From Pseudomonas viridiflava (GTDB lineage Bacteria > Pseudomonadota > Gammaproteobacteria > Pseudomonadales > Pseudomonadaceae): a DNA stretch of 64,000 bases. The stretch is taken from positions 95,958 through 159,957 of the forward strand of contig NZ_UWFN01000043.1 in the NCBI RefSeq assembly GCF_900602065.1, given 5' to 3'. The notes beneath the pieces are model-generated. The model searched no databases. It had not been told where the DNA came from and worked only from the letters and a program-made list of their open reading frames with translations. Positions within the stretch are counted from its first letter, which is position 1; the number at the start of each line of letters is the position of its first letter. The position numbers and the translations under genes were made by a program. Below, piece after piece: positions 17,048 to 24,999 of the stretch.

Positions 17048-17869
17048 TTACTGCAATCGGTATTGCCCCGGCGTTGCGGCCAGATGTTTCTTGAAGGCCC
17101 GCTGAAAATGCGCCTGATCGGCGAACCCCAGTTCTTGCGCGACGTCGGCGATCAGCCTGCCGCCTTTGAGCTGGGTGCGGGCGTGCTGGATGCGCCGGTT
17201 GATCAGGTAGGCGTGAGGCGTCATGTGATAGCGCTGTTCAAAGGCGCGGATCAGGTAGGAGCCGGAAAGGCTCGCCGCATTGCACATATCGTCCAGCGTG
17301 ATGGGCTTTCTGAAGTTGTCGTTGATGTACTGCGCGGCTCGTTCGACCCGTTGCGTCGCCAGTTCCGGGCGTACCGGCGCGGTGCCGAGGGTGTGTTGCA
17401 TCTGGCTGAAGAACGCGACGGTTGTGCATTGCTTGTGCAGCACATCGGCCTGGCTGTCGATCAGGATTGCATAGAGATTGTTCAGGCTCGTGAACAGCGC
17501 GGGCACTGTGCTGTGGGTTTGCGCAACAGGCTGAAAGTCATGGTTGGGATCAAGGCCCAGTTCGTGTTGCAGGCGGGTCAGCCACTGGGTATCGACATAC
17601 AGCATCAGGTACGACCAATGCTGGTCGGCAATCGGGTTGCAGGCATGAACGTCGCCAGGGTTCATCAGCACCACCGTGCCCGCGCGCACCTGCTGGCTGC
17701 TCTTCTCATGCAGATAAGTACTTTGCCCGGCCGTGATCGCACCGATGGAAAACACTTCATGTGAATGCTTGGCGTAACACAACTTGCGCCCATCACCCAC
17801 CGAACGCGCCTCGATAAAAGGCAACTGATCGTCCCGCCAGAAGTAGGGGGCCTGTGGTTGTTGGCTCAT
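17048..17869 (-). CDS. AraC-family transcriptional regulator
   Basis: 273 residues. Residues about 15-150 are a cupin-type sensor domain (HSHEVFSIGAITAGQSTY... VLMNPGDVHACNP), and about 175-273 are the paired AraC helix-turn-helix motifs ('ITLDDMCNAASLSGSYLIRAFEQRYHMTPHAYL' and 'IADVAQELGFADQAHFQRAFKKHLAATPGQYR'). The architecture matches regulators found beside LysE exporters in Pseudomonas. It is convergent with the LysE gene (3-base gap). Its own promoter lies beside the REP at 17902. Effector unknown. Confidence 0.9.
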   Translation of the reverse strand: MSQQPQAPYFWRDDQLPFIEARSVGDGRKLCYAKHSHEVFSIGAITAGQSTYLHEKSSQQVRAGTVVLMNPGDVHACNPIADQHWSYLMLYVDTQWLTRLQHELGLDPNHDFQPVAQTHSTVPALFTSLNNLYAILIDSQADVLHKQCTTVAFFSQMQHTLGTAPVRPELATQRVERAAQYINDNFRKPITLDDMCNAASLSGSYLIRAFEQRYHMTPHAYLINRRIQHARTQLKGGRLIADVAQELGFADQAHFQRAFKKHLAATPGQYRLQ

Positions 17870-17901
17870 GCTGTGTCGATCCTTTGAGTTGAAATGAATT
17901 T

Positions 17902-17975
17902 CCTGTAGGCGCTGCCGAAGGCTGCGATTCTATTTCTCTGCTGCACCGCGATCACAGCCTTCGGCAGCTCCTACC
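17902..17975. repeat. REP inverted repeat (CTGCCGAAGGCTGCGA core)
   Basis: Arms CCTGTAGGCGCTGCCGAAGG... and ...AGCCTTCGGCAGCTCCTACC with a few mismatches. The loop resembles that of the REP at 12620. It lies between the AraC gene start and the end of the MocR gene. Confidence 0.85.
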
Positions 17976-18050
17976 GTTCTGATGTTCCCCGGGATGTCGG
18001 TCCGCTTCTCAGGATAGCGTTTCCGGAGACTAGCGCATCCTTGCCCATCG

Positions 18051-19481
18051 TCACACCGTCAGCAGCAACTCCCGCAAGCGGTCCAGTGCCGGGTCTATAT
18101 CAAGGGTTTCTATGGCGCCAAAGCCCAGATAGATGCCAGGGCGGCCAGGCGTTGACTGGTAATACGGGGCCAGAGAGTAAATGCCGACACCGTGCTGCCG
18201 GGCCTGCTGGATAAGTTGCTCAACATCCATCGGGATCTTGCACCAGAGCGCCATGTGGAAACCCGCTGTCGCCGGAATGGCTTCGAACCAGGGTGACAAA
18301 TCACTTGCGAAGCGCGCCAGGATACGCTCTCGTCGTCCCGCATAAATCCCGTAACAGCGACGGATGTGCTTTGGCAGTAAACCGTCGTCAATGAACTTGG
18401 CCAGCGCCCACTGGTTCAGGGTACTGGTATGCCAGTCGGTCAATTGGCGGGCCTTGATGACCGCGGCGTAAATTGCCGCGGGCAACACGGCATAGCCCAG
18501 ACGCAGTTCCGGCAGCAGAGTTTTCGAAAACGTCCCGACGTAGGCGACTATTCCGTGAGGGTCCATGCTCTGCAGCGAATCGGTGGGCTGCCCCTCGTAG
18601 CGGAATTCGCTGTCGTAATCGTCCTCGATGATGATCGCGCCAATGCGCCGCGCTTTTTCCAGCAATGCCTTGCGGCGCACGAGGCTCATGGGCATGCCCA
18701 AAGGCATCTGATGCGACGGCGTGACATAGATAAGCCGTGCATCTTCGGGGATCGCATCCACTTGCATGCCGTGTTCGTCCACGGGCACGCCAACCACCGT
18801 AGCCCCTTGGGCCGAGAATAATAGACGGGCCGGTCTATAACCCGGATCTTCCATCGCAACACAGCAACCAGGCTCGGTCAGCACGCGTGAAATCAGGTCC
18901 AGCGCCTGCTGCGCGCCGTTGCACACCACAACGTCATCCGCTACGCAGCGCACGCCGCGGGCAAAGGCGATATGCCCGGCAATAGCCTTGCGCAAAATCT
19001 CCAGCCCTTGCGGCTGACTGTACAAACCGGGGGCCTTGGCCATCTGTCGCAGGCCGTGTTGAATACAGCGTCGCCATTCTTCGTTAGGGAAGTGACTGCG
19101 ACTGATCGCGCCACCAATAAAGTCGCCGCGTCGGGTTTCTTCGCGGGTAGGGTGGCGCAGGCCCAGATCAAGGTTTTGCCACCTGGCCAGCACTTCGGCG
19201 CTGGCCAGATCACAGGCTTCCTGCTTGCGTGACTGGGGCGTCGGCAGGTGGTTGACGAAGGTGCCGCTGCCGATCTTGCCGACCAAAAAGTTTTCGTAGG
19301 TCAGGCGTGAATAAGTGTCGGATATGGTTTTGCGTGACAAGCCCAGTTGTGTCGCCAGCAAGCGGCTGGGTGGCAGTTGCACACCCGCTGCCAGCCGTCC
19401 GCATTCAATACTGTCGCGCAATTGCTCATAGAGCTGGTTCGCCAGATCCTTGCGGCCTTTAATGACAATGTGCAGTTCCAT
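18051..19481 (-). CDS. MocR/PdxR-type GntR regulator with aminotransferase-like domain
   Basis: 476 residues. Residues 1-75 are a GntR winged helix ('LANQLYEQLRDSIECGRLAAGVQLPPSRLLATQLGLSRKTI'). The remainder is a fold-type-I aminotransferase domain with 'YVTPSHQMPLGMPMSL', the Asp pair of 'IIEDDYDSEFRY', and the PLP-binding Lys in GTFSKTLLPELRLGY. MocR proteins use PLP as part of an effector-sensing domain and control vitamin B6, amino acid or GABA genes. The target here is unknown, as no B6 or amino acid operon is adjacent. ATG 19481 has AGGAG six bases upstream. The LysR gene ends 21 bases before it on the same strand. Confidence 0.9.
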   Translation of the reverse strand: MELHIVIKGRKDLANQLYEQLRDSIECGRLAAGVQLPPSRLLATQLGLSRKTISDTYSRLTYENFLVGKIGSGTFVNHLPTPQSRKQEACDLASAEVLARWQNLDLGLRHPTREETRRGDFIGGAISRSHFPNEEWRRCIQHGLRQMAKAPGLYSQPQGLEILRKAIAGHIAFARGVRCVADDVVVCNGAQQALDLISRVLTEPGCCVAMEDPGYRPARLLFSAQGATVVGVPVDEHGMQVDAIPEDARLIYVTPSHQMPLGMPMSLVRRKALLEKARRIGAIIIEDDYDSEFRYEGQPTDSLQSMDPHGIVAYVGTFSKTLLPELRLGYAVLPAAIYAAVIKARQLTDWHTSTLNQWALAKFIDDGLLPKHIRRCYGIYAGRRERILARFASDLSPWFEAIPATAGFHMALWCKIPMDVEQLIQQARQHGVGIYSLAPYYQSTPGRPGIYLGFGAIETLDIDPALDRLRELLLTV

Positions 19482-19502
19482 AGCGTGCTCCTGGCCTTAC
19501 CG

Positions 19503-20429
19503 TCACACGGGTGAGGGCTGGCGATTCTTCCAGTGCGTGTTGCGTTCGGCAATCAGGTTCTGCAACCAGTCCATGAATACCCGGCAGCGCTCCGGCAAAT
19601 GTCGACGATGGGCGTAGAGCAGGGAGATTTTCATGGGCAGTGGACGATGATCCGGGAGGATTTCGACCATGTCCCCGCTGAGTAAATGTTTGCACATGCC
19701 CATGCGCGGCGACTGAATGATACCCAGATTGCCCAGGCAGGCGGCTTCGTACGCCTGAACGTTATTAACGGTAACGCTGCGGGGCATGGCGAGGGTCTGG
19801 GTCTTGCCTTGCTCTTGATATTCAAAGAGCGCGGTATTGCCACCAAACACCGTCACATAGTGGATCAGCCGGTGGTGCTGCAGGTCGGCCAGGGTCTGTG
19901 GGACGCCATGCTCACGGGCGTAACCGGCACCGACACAATTGACCATCGCCAGGTCACCGAGATTTCGCGCGACGAGCGTGGTGTCCGGCAAGTCGCCGAC
20001 GCGCAGCACACAGTCAAAGCCTTCCCTGACCAGATCGACGCGGCGGTCGGTGCTGCTGATCTCCAGATCGATCCCGGGGTGTTCGCTGAGAAACTCATGC
20101 AAGCGCGGCAGCACGATGTTATGGGCCATTGCAGTGGGCATGTCGACCCGCAGACGCCCGCTGAGCATCGCGTCGCTACGGAACAGCCCCTCCAGTTCGT
20201 CCATCTGCGCCAGCATCTCTTTACTGCGCTCATACAGCACGGCGCCGTCCGGAGTGGCCTGCACCTTACGCGTGGTGCGCAACAACAGGCGGGTGCCGAG
20301 CAGTTCCTCCAGCGCCCGTACCTGCTCGGAAACCGTCGAACGCGGCAACCCCAGCGCTTCACTGGCCTGGGTAAAACTCGACAGCTCGGTAACGCGCACA
20401 AACGAGCGCAACAGCTCCAGTTTGTTCAT
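19503..20429 (-). CDS. LysR-family transcriptional regulator
   Basis: 308 residues: an N-terminal winged helix-turn-helix (residues 1-60, 'LLRSFVRVTELSSFTQASEALGLPRSTVSEQVRALEELLG') and a C-terminal periplasmic-binding-like effector domain (about 90-300). The branch is the DsdC/AaeR-like group common beside dehydrogenases. It is transcribed divergently from the SDR gene at 20559 with 129 bases between them, the standard layout for a LysR regulator and its target. The AT-rich centre of that gap (20460-20520) probably holds the shared operator. Confidence 0.9.
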   Translation of the reverse strand: MNKLELLRSFVRVTELSSFTQASEALGLPRSTVSEQVRALEELLGTRLLLRTTRKVQATPDGAVLYERSKEMLAQMDELEGLFRSDAMLSGRLRVDMPTAMAHNIVLPRLHEFLSEHPGIDLEISSTDRRVDLVREGFDCVLRVGDLPDTTLVARNLGDLAMVNCVGAGYAREHGVPQTLADLQHHRLIHYVTVFGGNTALFEYQEQGKTQTLAMPRSVTVNNVQAYEAACLGNLGIIQSPRMGMCKHLLSGDMVEILPDHRPLPMKISLLYAHRRHLPERCRVFMDWLQNLIAERNTHWKNRQPSPV

Positions 20430-20558
20430 GAGGACACGCCTTTATTGTTCGTCGTGCTCGACCATTGATTTCGGGTTTTTACCATTTATCTGATATCCCG
20501 CGAACAATAGACTTTTCCTCACTCGCTGAACACTTCAACCTGAACTGAGGGCATCACC

Positions 20559-21317
20559 ATGAGCAGAAAAATCGCGATCATCACGGGCGCCAGTCGTGGC
20601 TTGGGTAAAAGCACGGCATTGCACCTCGCCGCGCAGGGCGTGGACATTATCGGGACCTATCAAAGCCGCCAGGCTGACGCTCAGGCGGTAGCGGATGAAA
20701 TCCAGGCGTTGGGCGGCAAGGCCCGGATGCTTCAGCTGGATGTCGGGCAGAGCGACAGCTTTGACGCGTTCGCCGCCCAATTAAAAGAAGTGTTGAAAGA
20801 GGTCTTCAATGCGGGGCAGTTTGATTTTCTCGTCAATAACGCCGGTGCCGGCATTTACGGCAGCATCGCCCAGACCACCGAAACTCAGTTCGACCAACTG
20901 GTGAACATGCACTTCAAAGGGCCATTCTTCCTCACTCAGAAGCTATTGCCGCTGATTGCCGACGGTGGACGAATCATCAACCTGTCCAGCGGGCTGGCGC
21001 GTTTCAGCATGGTCGGCTATGCCGCCTACGCGTCAATGAAAGGCGCGGTTGAAGTCTGGACTCGTTATCTGGCGCAAGAGCTGGGGCCCCGTGGAATAAA
21101 TGTAAACGTGCTCGCGCCAGGTGCCATTGCTACTGATTTCGGGGGCGGCACGGTGCGAGACAATGCTGAAGTGAACAAGATGATTGCTTCCAGCACCGCG
21201 TTGGGCCGGGTGGGCGAGGCGGACGATATCGGTGCCGCGATCAGCATGCTGCTGGGGGATGGCGGCAAGTGGATCAACGGGCAGCGCATAGAAGCGTCGG
21301 GCGGGGTTTTTCTTTAA
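20559..21317 (+). CDS. SDR-family NAD(P)-dependent oxidoreductase
   Basis: 252 residues, classical short-chain dehydrogenase: cofactor motif TGASRGLGKST (9-19), 'LVNNAGAG' (about 91-98), catalytic Ser in INLSSGLARFS, and Tyr/Lys in 'YAAYASMKGAVE'. The C-terminus ends 'KWINGQRIEASGGVFL', as usual. The Arg and Gln residues after the first strand (YQSRQAD) suggest NADP(H). The substrate is unknown. Expression is probably governed by the divergent LysR regulator, and it is a single gene followed by a repeat. Confidence 0.9.
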   Translation: MSRKIAIITGASRGLGKSTALHLAAQGVDIIGTYQSRQADAQAVADEIQALGGKARMLQLDVGQSDSFDAFAAQLKEVLKEVFNAGQFDFLVNNAGAGIYGSIAQTTETQFDQLVNMHFKGPFFLTQKLLPLIADGGRIINLSSGLARFSMVGYAAYASMKGAVEVWTRYLAQELGPRGINVNVLAPGAIATDFGGGTVRDNAEVNKMIASSTALGRVGEADDIGAAISMLLGDGGKWINGQRIEASGGVFL

Positions 21318-21373
21318 GCCAAACGGCAGCGCCCATCAACCAAAGATGCAATCTTGACGTTTTAACCCGGTTT

Positions 21374-21461
21374 TGTAGGAGTGAGCTTGCTCGCGATAGC
21401 GTCAGGTCAGGCGATAATTTATCGACAGGAAAAACCTATCGCGAGCAAGCTCACTCCTACA
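21374..21461. repeat. REP inverted repeat (GAGCTTGCTCGCGAT core)
   Basis: TGTAGGAGTGAGCTTGCTCG... (26 bases) is followed after 36 bases by its perfect reverse complement. The inner core differs from the CTGCCGAAGGCTGCGA type although the outer arm TGTAGGAG is the same. It lies between the SDR gene and the convergent RcnB-like gene. Confidence 0.9.
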
Positions 21462-21514
21462 GGGTTCAGTGTTTGCCGCAAGATACCGGGGCCTGACCTG
21501 CAGTTGCGGTGATG

Positions 21515-21823
21515 TTACTTTTTCACCGGCACGATTTCAGTGATCTGCCCGTTGGTGAGCTGTACTTGCACATATTTATCGTGGATCTGCACCCACTGGG
21601 ATTCTTTGGCCGGTTCTTTCAGGCCGCGTTTGCTCCAGTCTTTGAGACCTTCTTCGGTGCGGCGGAATTTTTCAGGGGCGCGGGAGCCGAGCTCCAGCTC
21701 ATGCATGTTGTCTTTGGACTTCTCGATGGTCGGCTCAGGGGCATCGGCAGCCTGGACTGACAGGCTGGTCAGAGATACACAGCCAAGAATTGCCAGACAG
21801 GCGACGAGTGATTTGCTCTTCAT
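21515..21823 (-). CDS. RcnB-family periplasmic protein
   Basis: A 102-residue secreted protein: signal peptide 1-25 ending SVQA-AD, then a charged linker and a C-terminal RcnB-like strand pair 'WVQIHDKYVQVQLTNGQITEIV'. The name-giving E. coli RcnB modulates Ni/Co homeostasis in the periplasm; most Pseudomonas relatives are uncharacterised. ATG 21823 has AGGAG seven bases upstream. It stands alone, so a metal role is only inferred from the family. Confidence 0.78.
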   Translation of the reverse strand: MKSKSLVACLAILGCVSLTSLSVQAADAPEPTIEKSKDNMHELELGSRAPEKFRRTEEGLKDWSKRGLKEPAKESQWVQIHDKYVQVQLTNGQITEIVPVKK

Positions 21824-21944
21824 ATACAGCTCCTAGGGCTCAGTGCGTAATGCTCTGTTCGTAGCTCTAGGACAACCGTCGAAAAAAATCATTCGGTTTG
21901 ATTGTTCAGTGATGGCAGTTTGGGTGGTTGATCCGTGAACCAGT

Positions 21945-21970
21945 GCTCGCCCTGACGATACAGGGCGAGC
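21945..21970 (-). terminator. Hairpin after qorB
   Basis: GCTCGCCCTG and CAGGGCGAGC form a perfect 10-bp stem with a six-base loop, 10 bases past the end of the QorB-like gene. There is no T run on the transcribed side, so termination is likely but not certain. Confidence 0.55.
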
Positions 21971-21980
21971 ATCTGTGTCA

Positions 21981-22838
21981 TTAATTTTTCAGTGTTTCGG
22001 CGACGGTGGTGGCCAGCGGCGTAGTCGGGCGGCCGATCAAGGCGCTCAATTGGCGGCTGTCATCGAACAGTGCGCCCTTGGCGGCGGCCGCGTCCGAGTC
22101 TGACAGCAGATCAGCAACGAAACCTGGCAAGCCTGCCTGAACCAGTGCGGCTTGAAAGTCAGCCTGTGGCAGGTCGGTATAAGGCACGGTTTTGCCTGAC
22201 TGCTTCGATATTTCTGCGGCAAAGTTGCTCAGCGTATAGAAATCGTCGCCAGCCAGTTCATAGACGCGACCAGCCTGATCCTCGGCCGAGGTCAATGCTG
22301 CAACGGCTGCGTCTGCGTAATCGGCGCGCGCTGCCGAGCTGATACGGCCATCAGCCGCGCTGCCAAACACTGCGCCATGTTCCAGCGCCGCAGGGATGCC
22401 TGCCGTGTAATTCTCCGTGTACCAGCCGTTGCGCAGCAGCACGAACGGTATACCGGACGCCCGCAGCGCAGTTTCGGTCTGGCGGTGCTCTTCTGCCAGG
22501 CTCAGCAATGAGGTGTCAGCATGCAGAACGCTGGTGTAGGCGAGCAGTTTTACGCGGGCACGTTTTGCCGCGTCGATGACGGCTTGATGCTGGGCGGTAC
22601 GTTGACCCACTTCGCTGGATGAAATCAGCAGAATTTTCTCGGCACCTTTGAATGCGCTGTCCAGTGTCGCGGCTTGAGAGTAGTCGGCGTGACGCACCTG
22701 TACGCCCAATGCAGCGAGATCGGCCGCTTTTTCAGGGCTGCGCACGGCAGCAACGATTTTCTCCGCAGGTACGCGGGTGAGCAGTTTTTCAATGACAAGA
22801 CGGCCTAACTGGCCGGTGGCTCCGGTGATGACGTACAT
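21981..22838 (-). CDS. QorB/YtfG-like NAD(P)H:quinone oxidoreductase (atypical SDR)
   Basis: 285 residues, matching E. coli QorB (about 286). N-terminal NADPH loop VITGATGQLGRLV; 'VAAVRSPEKAADLAALGVQVRHADY' is the cofactor-specific and sliding-strand region of the NmrA/QorB group; 'RNGWYTENY' is the substrate-pocket motif of the group. The enzyme reduces quinones with NADPH. ATG 22838 has GAGGAA eight bases upstream and is preferred to the frame start at 22883. It is divergent from an HxlR regulator, as with E. coli ytfG-ytfH, which strongly suggests a quinone/electrophile-responsive pair. Confidence 0.9.
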   Translation of the reverse strand: MYVITGATGQLGRLVIEKLLTRVPAEKIVAAVRSPEKAADLAALGVQVRHADYSQAATLDSAFKGAEKILLISSSEVGQRTAQHQAVIDAAKRARVKLLAYTSVLHADTSLLSLAEEHRQTETALRASGIPFVLLRNGWYTENYTAGIPAALEHGAVFGSAADGRISSAARADYADAAVAALTSAEDQAGRVYELAGDDFYTLSNFAAEISKQSGKTVPYTDLPQADFQAALVQAGLPGFVADLLSDSDAAAAKGALFDDSRQLSALIGRPTTPLATTVAETLKN

Positions 22839-22897
22839 GCTCGGTTCCTCGAATGTATTTAAGGGAAGCCAGAGCATAAACATGATGCTAACCTTTC

Positions 22898-22921
22898 GTA
22901 AGTACGTACAAAAAGGTAAGT
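22898..22921. promoter_or_regulatory. Putative HxlR operator between qorB and hxlR
   Basis: Two GTAAGT direct repeats (22898-22903 and 22916-22921) flank the palindrome GTACGTAC (22902-22909). The block lies in the 86-base divergent gap and reaches to within 4 bases of the HxlR start codon, overlapping its ribosome site. Binding here would repress the regulator itself. The assignment is from position and symmetry only. Confidence 0.4.
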
Positions 22922-22924
22922 GTC

Positions 22925-23341
22925 ATGAATGGGTCAGAGCAGCAAAGCCGTTCATTGCTAGCAGCCGCGATGGAAGTTCGGGCGGGCGAGTTGATGGCGG
23001 TTGATTGTCCGTCGCGGGTTGTACTCAATCATGTGTGCAGCCGTTGGGGGGTGTTGGTGCTGGTGGTGCTGCGCAGCGGCATGCACCGCTTCAGCGAGCT
23101 GCGTCGCAAGATTGGCGGGGTGAGCGAGAAAATGCTCTCGCAGACGCTGCAGCATCTGGAGGGTGATGGTTTCGTCGAGCGCAAGGCGCTGCCGGTGGTA
23201 CCGCCCCATGTCGAATATCGCCTGACACCGCTGGGTGAAGAAGTGGCACAGCAGGTCGAAGGTCTGGCGAACTGGATCGAGGATAATCTGCCGCGGATCA
23301 TGGCTGCGCGAGAAGAAGTGGATTCAGCCAGATTGAGCTGA
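22925..23341 (+). CDS. HxlR-family transcriptional regulator (YtfH/QorR type)
   Basis: 138 residues with a central winged helix: 'WGVLVLVVLRSGMHRFSELRRKIGGVSEKMLSQTLQHLEGDGFVERK' and 'VEYRLTPLGEEV', the standard HxlR signature. A cysteine occurs near residue 27 ('VDCPSRVVLNHVCSRW'), the position used by thiol-based quinone or aldehyde sensors (QorR, YodB) in this family, with a second at about residue 38. It probably represses the divergent QorB gene and itself. The last 15 codons have been copied by a 219-bp duplication located just downstream. Confidence 0.9.
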   Translation: MNGSEQQSRSLLAAAMEVRAGELMAVDCPSRVVLNHVCSRWGVLVLVVLRSGMHRFSELRRKIGGVSEKMLSQTLQHLEGDGFVERKALPVVPPHVEYRLTPLGEEVAQQVEGLANWIEDNLPRIMAAREEVDSARLS

Positions 23342-23365
23342 TTACTGTTTGATGTGGCAGTAACT

Positions 23366-23456
23366 TGTGGGAGCGGTGCTTGCCCGCGATAAACGATAAC
23401 GCGGTATGTCATCTAGCTGCGTCTTATGCATCGCGAGCAAGCTCTGCTCCCACAGG
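23366..23456. repeat. REP inverted repeat (TGTGGGAG outer arm)
   Basis: TGTGGGAGCGGTGCTTGCCC... faces ...TCGCGAGCAAGCTCTGCTCC plus CACA with several mismatches. It is the REP in copy A of the duplication; its partner in copy B spans about 23585-23690. Confidence 0.75.
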
Positions 23457-23515
23457 ATCTGCGGGATTCCTTGAGCTTCACTCGGGCAAAAGATGACATG
23501 ACGAGGCCGGGCAGT

Positions 23516-23560
23516 ATCATGGCGGCGCGGTACGAAGTAGATCCAGCCAGACTGACCTGA
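23516..23560 (+). pseudogene. Duplicated 3' remnant of the HxlR gene
   Basis: Fifteen codons equivalent to the end of the HxlR gene (IMAARYEVDPARLT and a stop, against IMAAREEVDSARLS in the intact gene). No start or upstream part is present, so this is a non-coding by-product of the duplication. The four amino acid differences show it is not brand new. Confidence 0.8.
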
Positions 23561-23721
23561 TTACTGTTTGATGTGGCAGTAACTTGTGGGAGCGGTGCTT
23601 GCCCGCGAATCAGTCAATGCGGTGAATCAGATGCACAGCGTTATCGTTTTTCGTCGGAATGCCGCCCAGACCAAGCACCGCTCCCACAGGATCTGCGGGA
23701 TTCCTTGAGCTTCACCCGGGC

Positions 23722-23754
23722 AAAAAAATGCCCGGCGACACGAAGAGGCCGGGC
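23722..23754 (-). terminator. Rho-independent terminator of the gluconate dehydrogenase operon
   Basis: Read on the minus strand, GCCCGGC and GCCGGGC form a stem around an 11-base loop, followed by ATTTTTTTG. It begins 18 bases after the stop codon of the cytochrome gene. Stem plus U run is a canonical intrinsic terminator. Confidence 0.85.
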
Positions 23755-23772
23755 AAAGGGGAGGTGAATCGG

Positions 23773-24999
23773 TTATTTCGGTTGCAGCGCCTCGCGGACC
23801 GCCTTCACGTCAGCGCTGGACACCGCAGGGGCGGCATTACCCCAGCTATTGCGCACGTAGGTCAGTACGTTAGCGACGTTGTCATCGGACAGCGCCCAGC
23901 CCAGTGCCGGCATAGCCGGGGCGGTCGGCGCAGCATCGGTGGCTCCGGCGCGACTGCCCGCCAGTACTACGCGAATCATCGACGACGGATCTGCGCTGTT
24001 GACCAGCGGGGCCATAGCCAGTTTCGGGAACAGGTTCTCTGTACCTTCGCCATTGCCTACGTGGCACGCCGAACAGCGGTCGGCATAGATGGTTTTGCCT
24101 GCGACCATGGCCGGATCTTTCGCGTCCAGGGCTTTGGGCGGTGCAGCCGGTTTCGCGCCATCCTTGAGGTACACCGCCACGGCCATCAGGTCCGCGTCCT
24201 TCCAGTGCTGCGATGAATGCTCGACTTCCTCTGCCATAGGGCCGGAGGCAATATCGAAACGATTGGCACCGGTCTTCAGGTACTTGACGATGTCTTCCTC
24301 GGTCCACTTGCCAATGCCGCTGTGGGCGTCGGCGGTGATGTTCGGTGCGACCCAGTTCTGCAGGTTGGCACCGGTCAGGAACTGGTCGTTTTTGTCGCCA
24401 CCGGTCAGGCCCTTGGGCGTGTGGCAAGTGCCGCAATGCCCGAGACCTTCCACCAGATAAGCGCCGCGGTTCCACTGTTCGGACTTCTGCGGATTGGCTT
24501 TGAATTCGCCCTCTTTGAAGTTCATCAGGTTCCACGCCAGCAAGCTGGTGCGCACGTTGAACGGGAAGGGCAACTGGTTGGTTTCAACCTTGTTTTCCAC
24601 CGCATCCAGCGTTTGCAGGTAGGCCCAGATCGCCTGGTTATCCTGACGCGTCACTTTGGTGTAAGCGGTGTAGGGCATGGCGCCGTACAAACGCTTGCCG
24701 TCCAGGCCGTGACCTTTGGACATGGCGTTCTGGAAATCCTCGAATGTCCAGCGGCCAATGCCGGTGACCGGGTCAGGCGTGATGTTCGCCCCCAGCAGTT
24801 TGCCGAACGGCGTATCAAGCACTACGCCCCCGGAGAAGGCCGGTTTGCCGGGCAAGGTATGGCACGCCGTGCAGTCGCCCAGAGTGGTCAGATAACGGCC
24901 TTGTTCCACCAGGTTGTACGAGTCGGCACCGGTGCCGGCGTGTGCGACGTTAAGGGTCAGGCCCAGTACGCCGACACAGACAGAAAGAAGAGTCTTCAT
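23773..24999 (-). CDS. Gluconate 2-dehydrogenase, tri-heme cytochrome c subunit
   Basis: 408 residues with a Sec signal peptide (1-21, ...LTLNVAHA) and three heme c sites: CTACH (43-47), CGTCH (189-193) and CSACH (309-313). This is the cytochrome subunit of membrane-bound FAD sugar/alcohol dehydrogenases. It takes electrons from the flavoprotein and passes them to ubiquinone at the periplasmic face. Its start overlaps the stop of the flavoprotein gene by 4 bases, and a terminator follows. Together with the two genes upstream it forms the standard three-subunit gluconate dehydrogenase that makes 2-ketogluconate. Confidence 0.93.
   Translation of the reverse strand: MKTLLSVCVGVLGLTLNVAHAGTGADSYNLVEQGRYLTTLGDCTACHTLPGKPAFSGGVVLDTPFGKLLGANITPDPVTGIGRWTFEDFQNAMSKGHGLDGKRLYGAMPYTAYTKVTRQDNQAIWAYLQTLDAVENKVETNQLPFPFNVRTSLLAWNLMNFKEGEFKANPQKSEQWNRGAYLVEGLGHCGTCHTPKGLTGGDKNDQFLTGANLQNWVAPNITADAHSGIGKWTEEDIVKYLKTGANRFDIASGPMAEEVEHSSQHWKDADLMAVAVYLKDGAKPAAPPKALDAKDPAMVAGKTIYADRCSACHVGNGEGTENLFPKLAMAPLVNSADPSSMIRVVLAGSRAGATDAAPTAPAMPALGWALSDDNVANVLTYVRNSWGNAAPAVSSADVKAVREALQPK

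Larger units (their letters stand above)
23297..23756. repeat. Direct tandem duplication, 219-bp period, carrying the end of the HxlR gene and a REP
   Basis: Copy A begins at 23297 (ATCATGGCTGCGCG) and copy B at 23516 (ATCATGGCGGCGCG). Both contain the last codons and stop of the HxlR gene, then TTACTGTTTGATGTGGCAGT, a REP arm TGTGGGAGCGGTGCTTGCCC, and GGATCTGCGGGATTCCTTGA. The middle of the REP differs between copies (23391-23440 versus 23610-23675). Copy A retains the usual GAGCAAGCTCTGCTCCCAC right arm, while copy B has CAAGCACCGCTCCCAC. This block fills the whole 23342-23772 gap. Confidence 0.9.

Noticed and set aside
23366..23690. Possible short CRISPR-like array from repeated REP arms.
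   Set aside because: Arms are inverted pairs within a 219-bp duplication, not direct repeats with unique spacers, and no cas genes are present.
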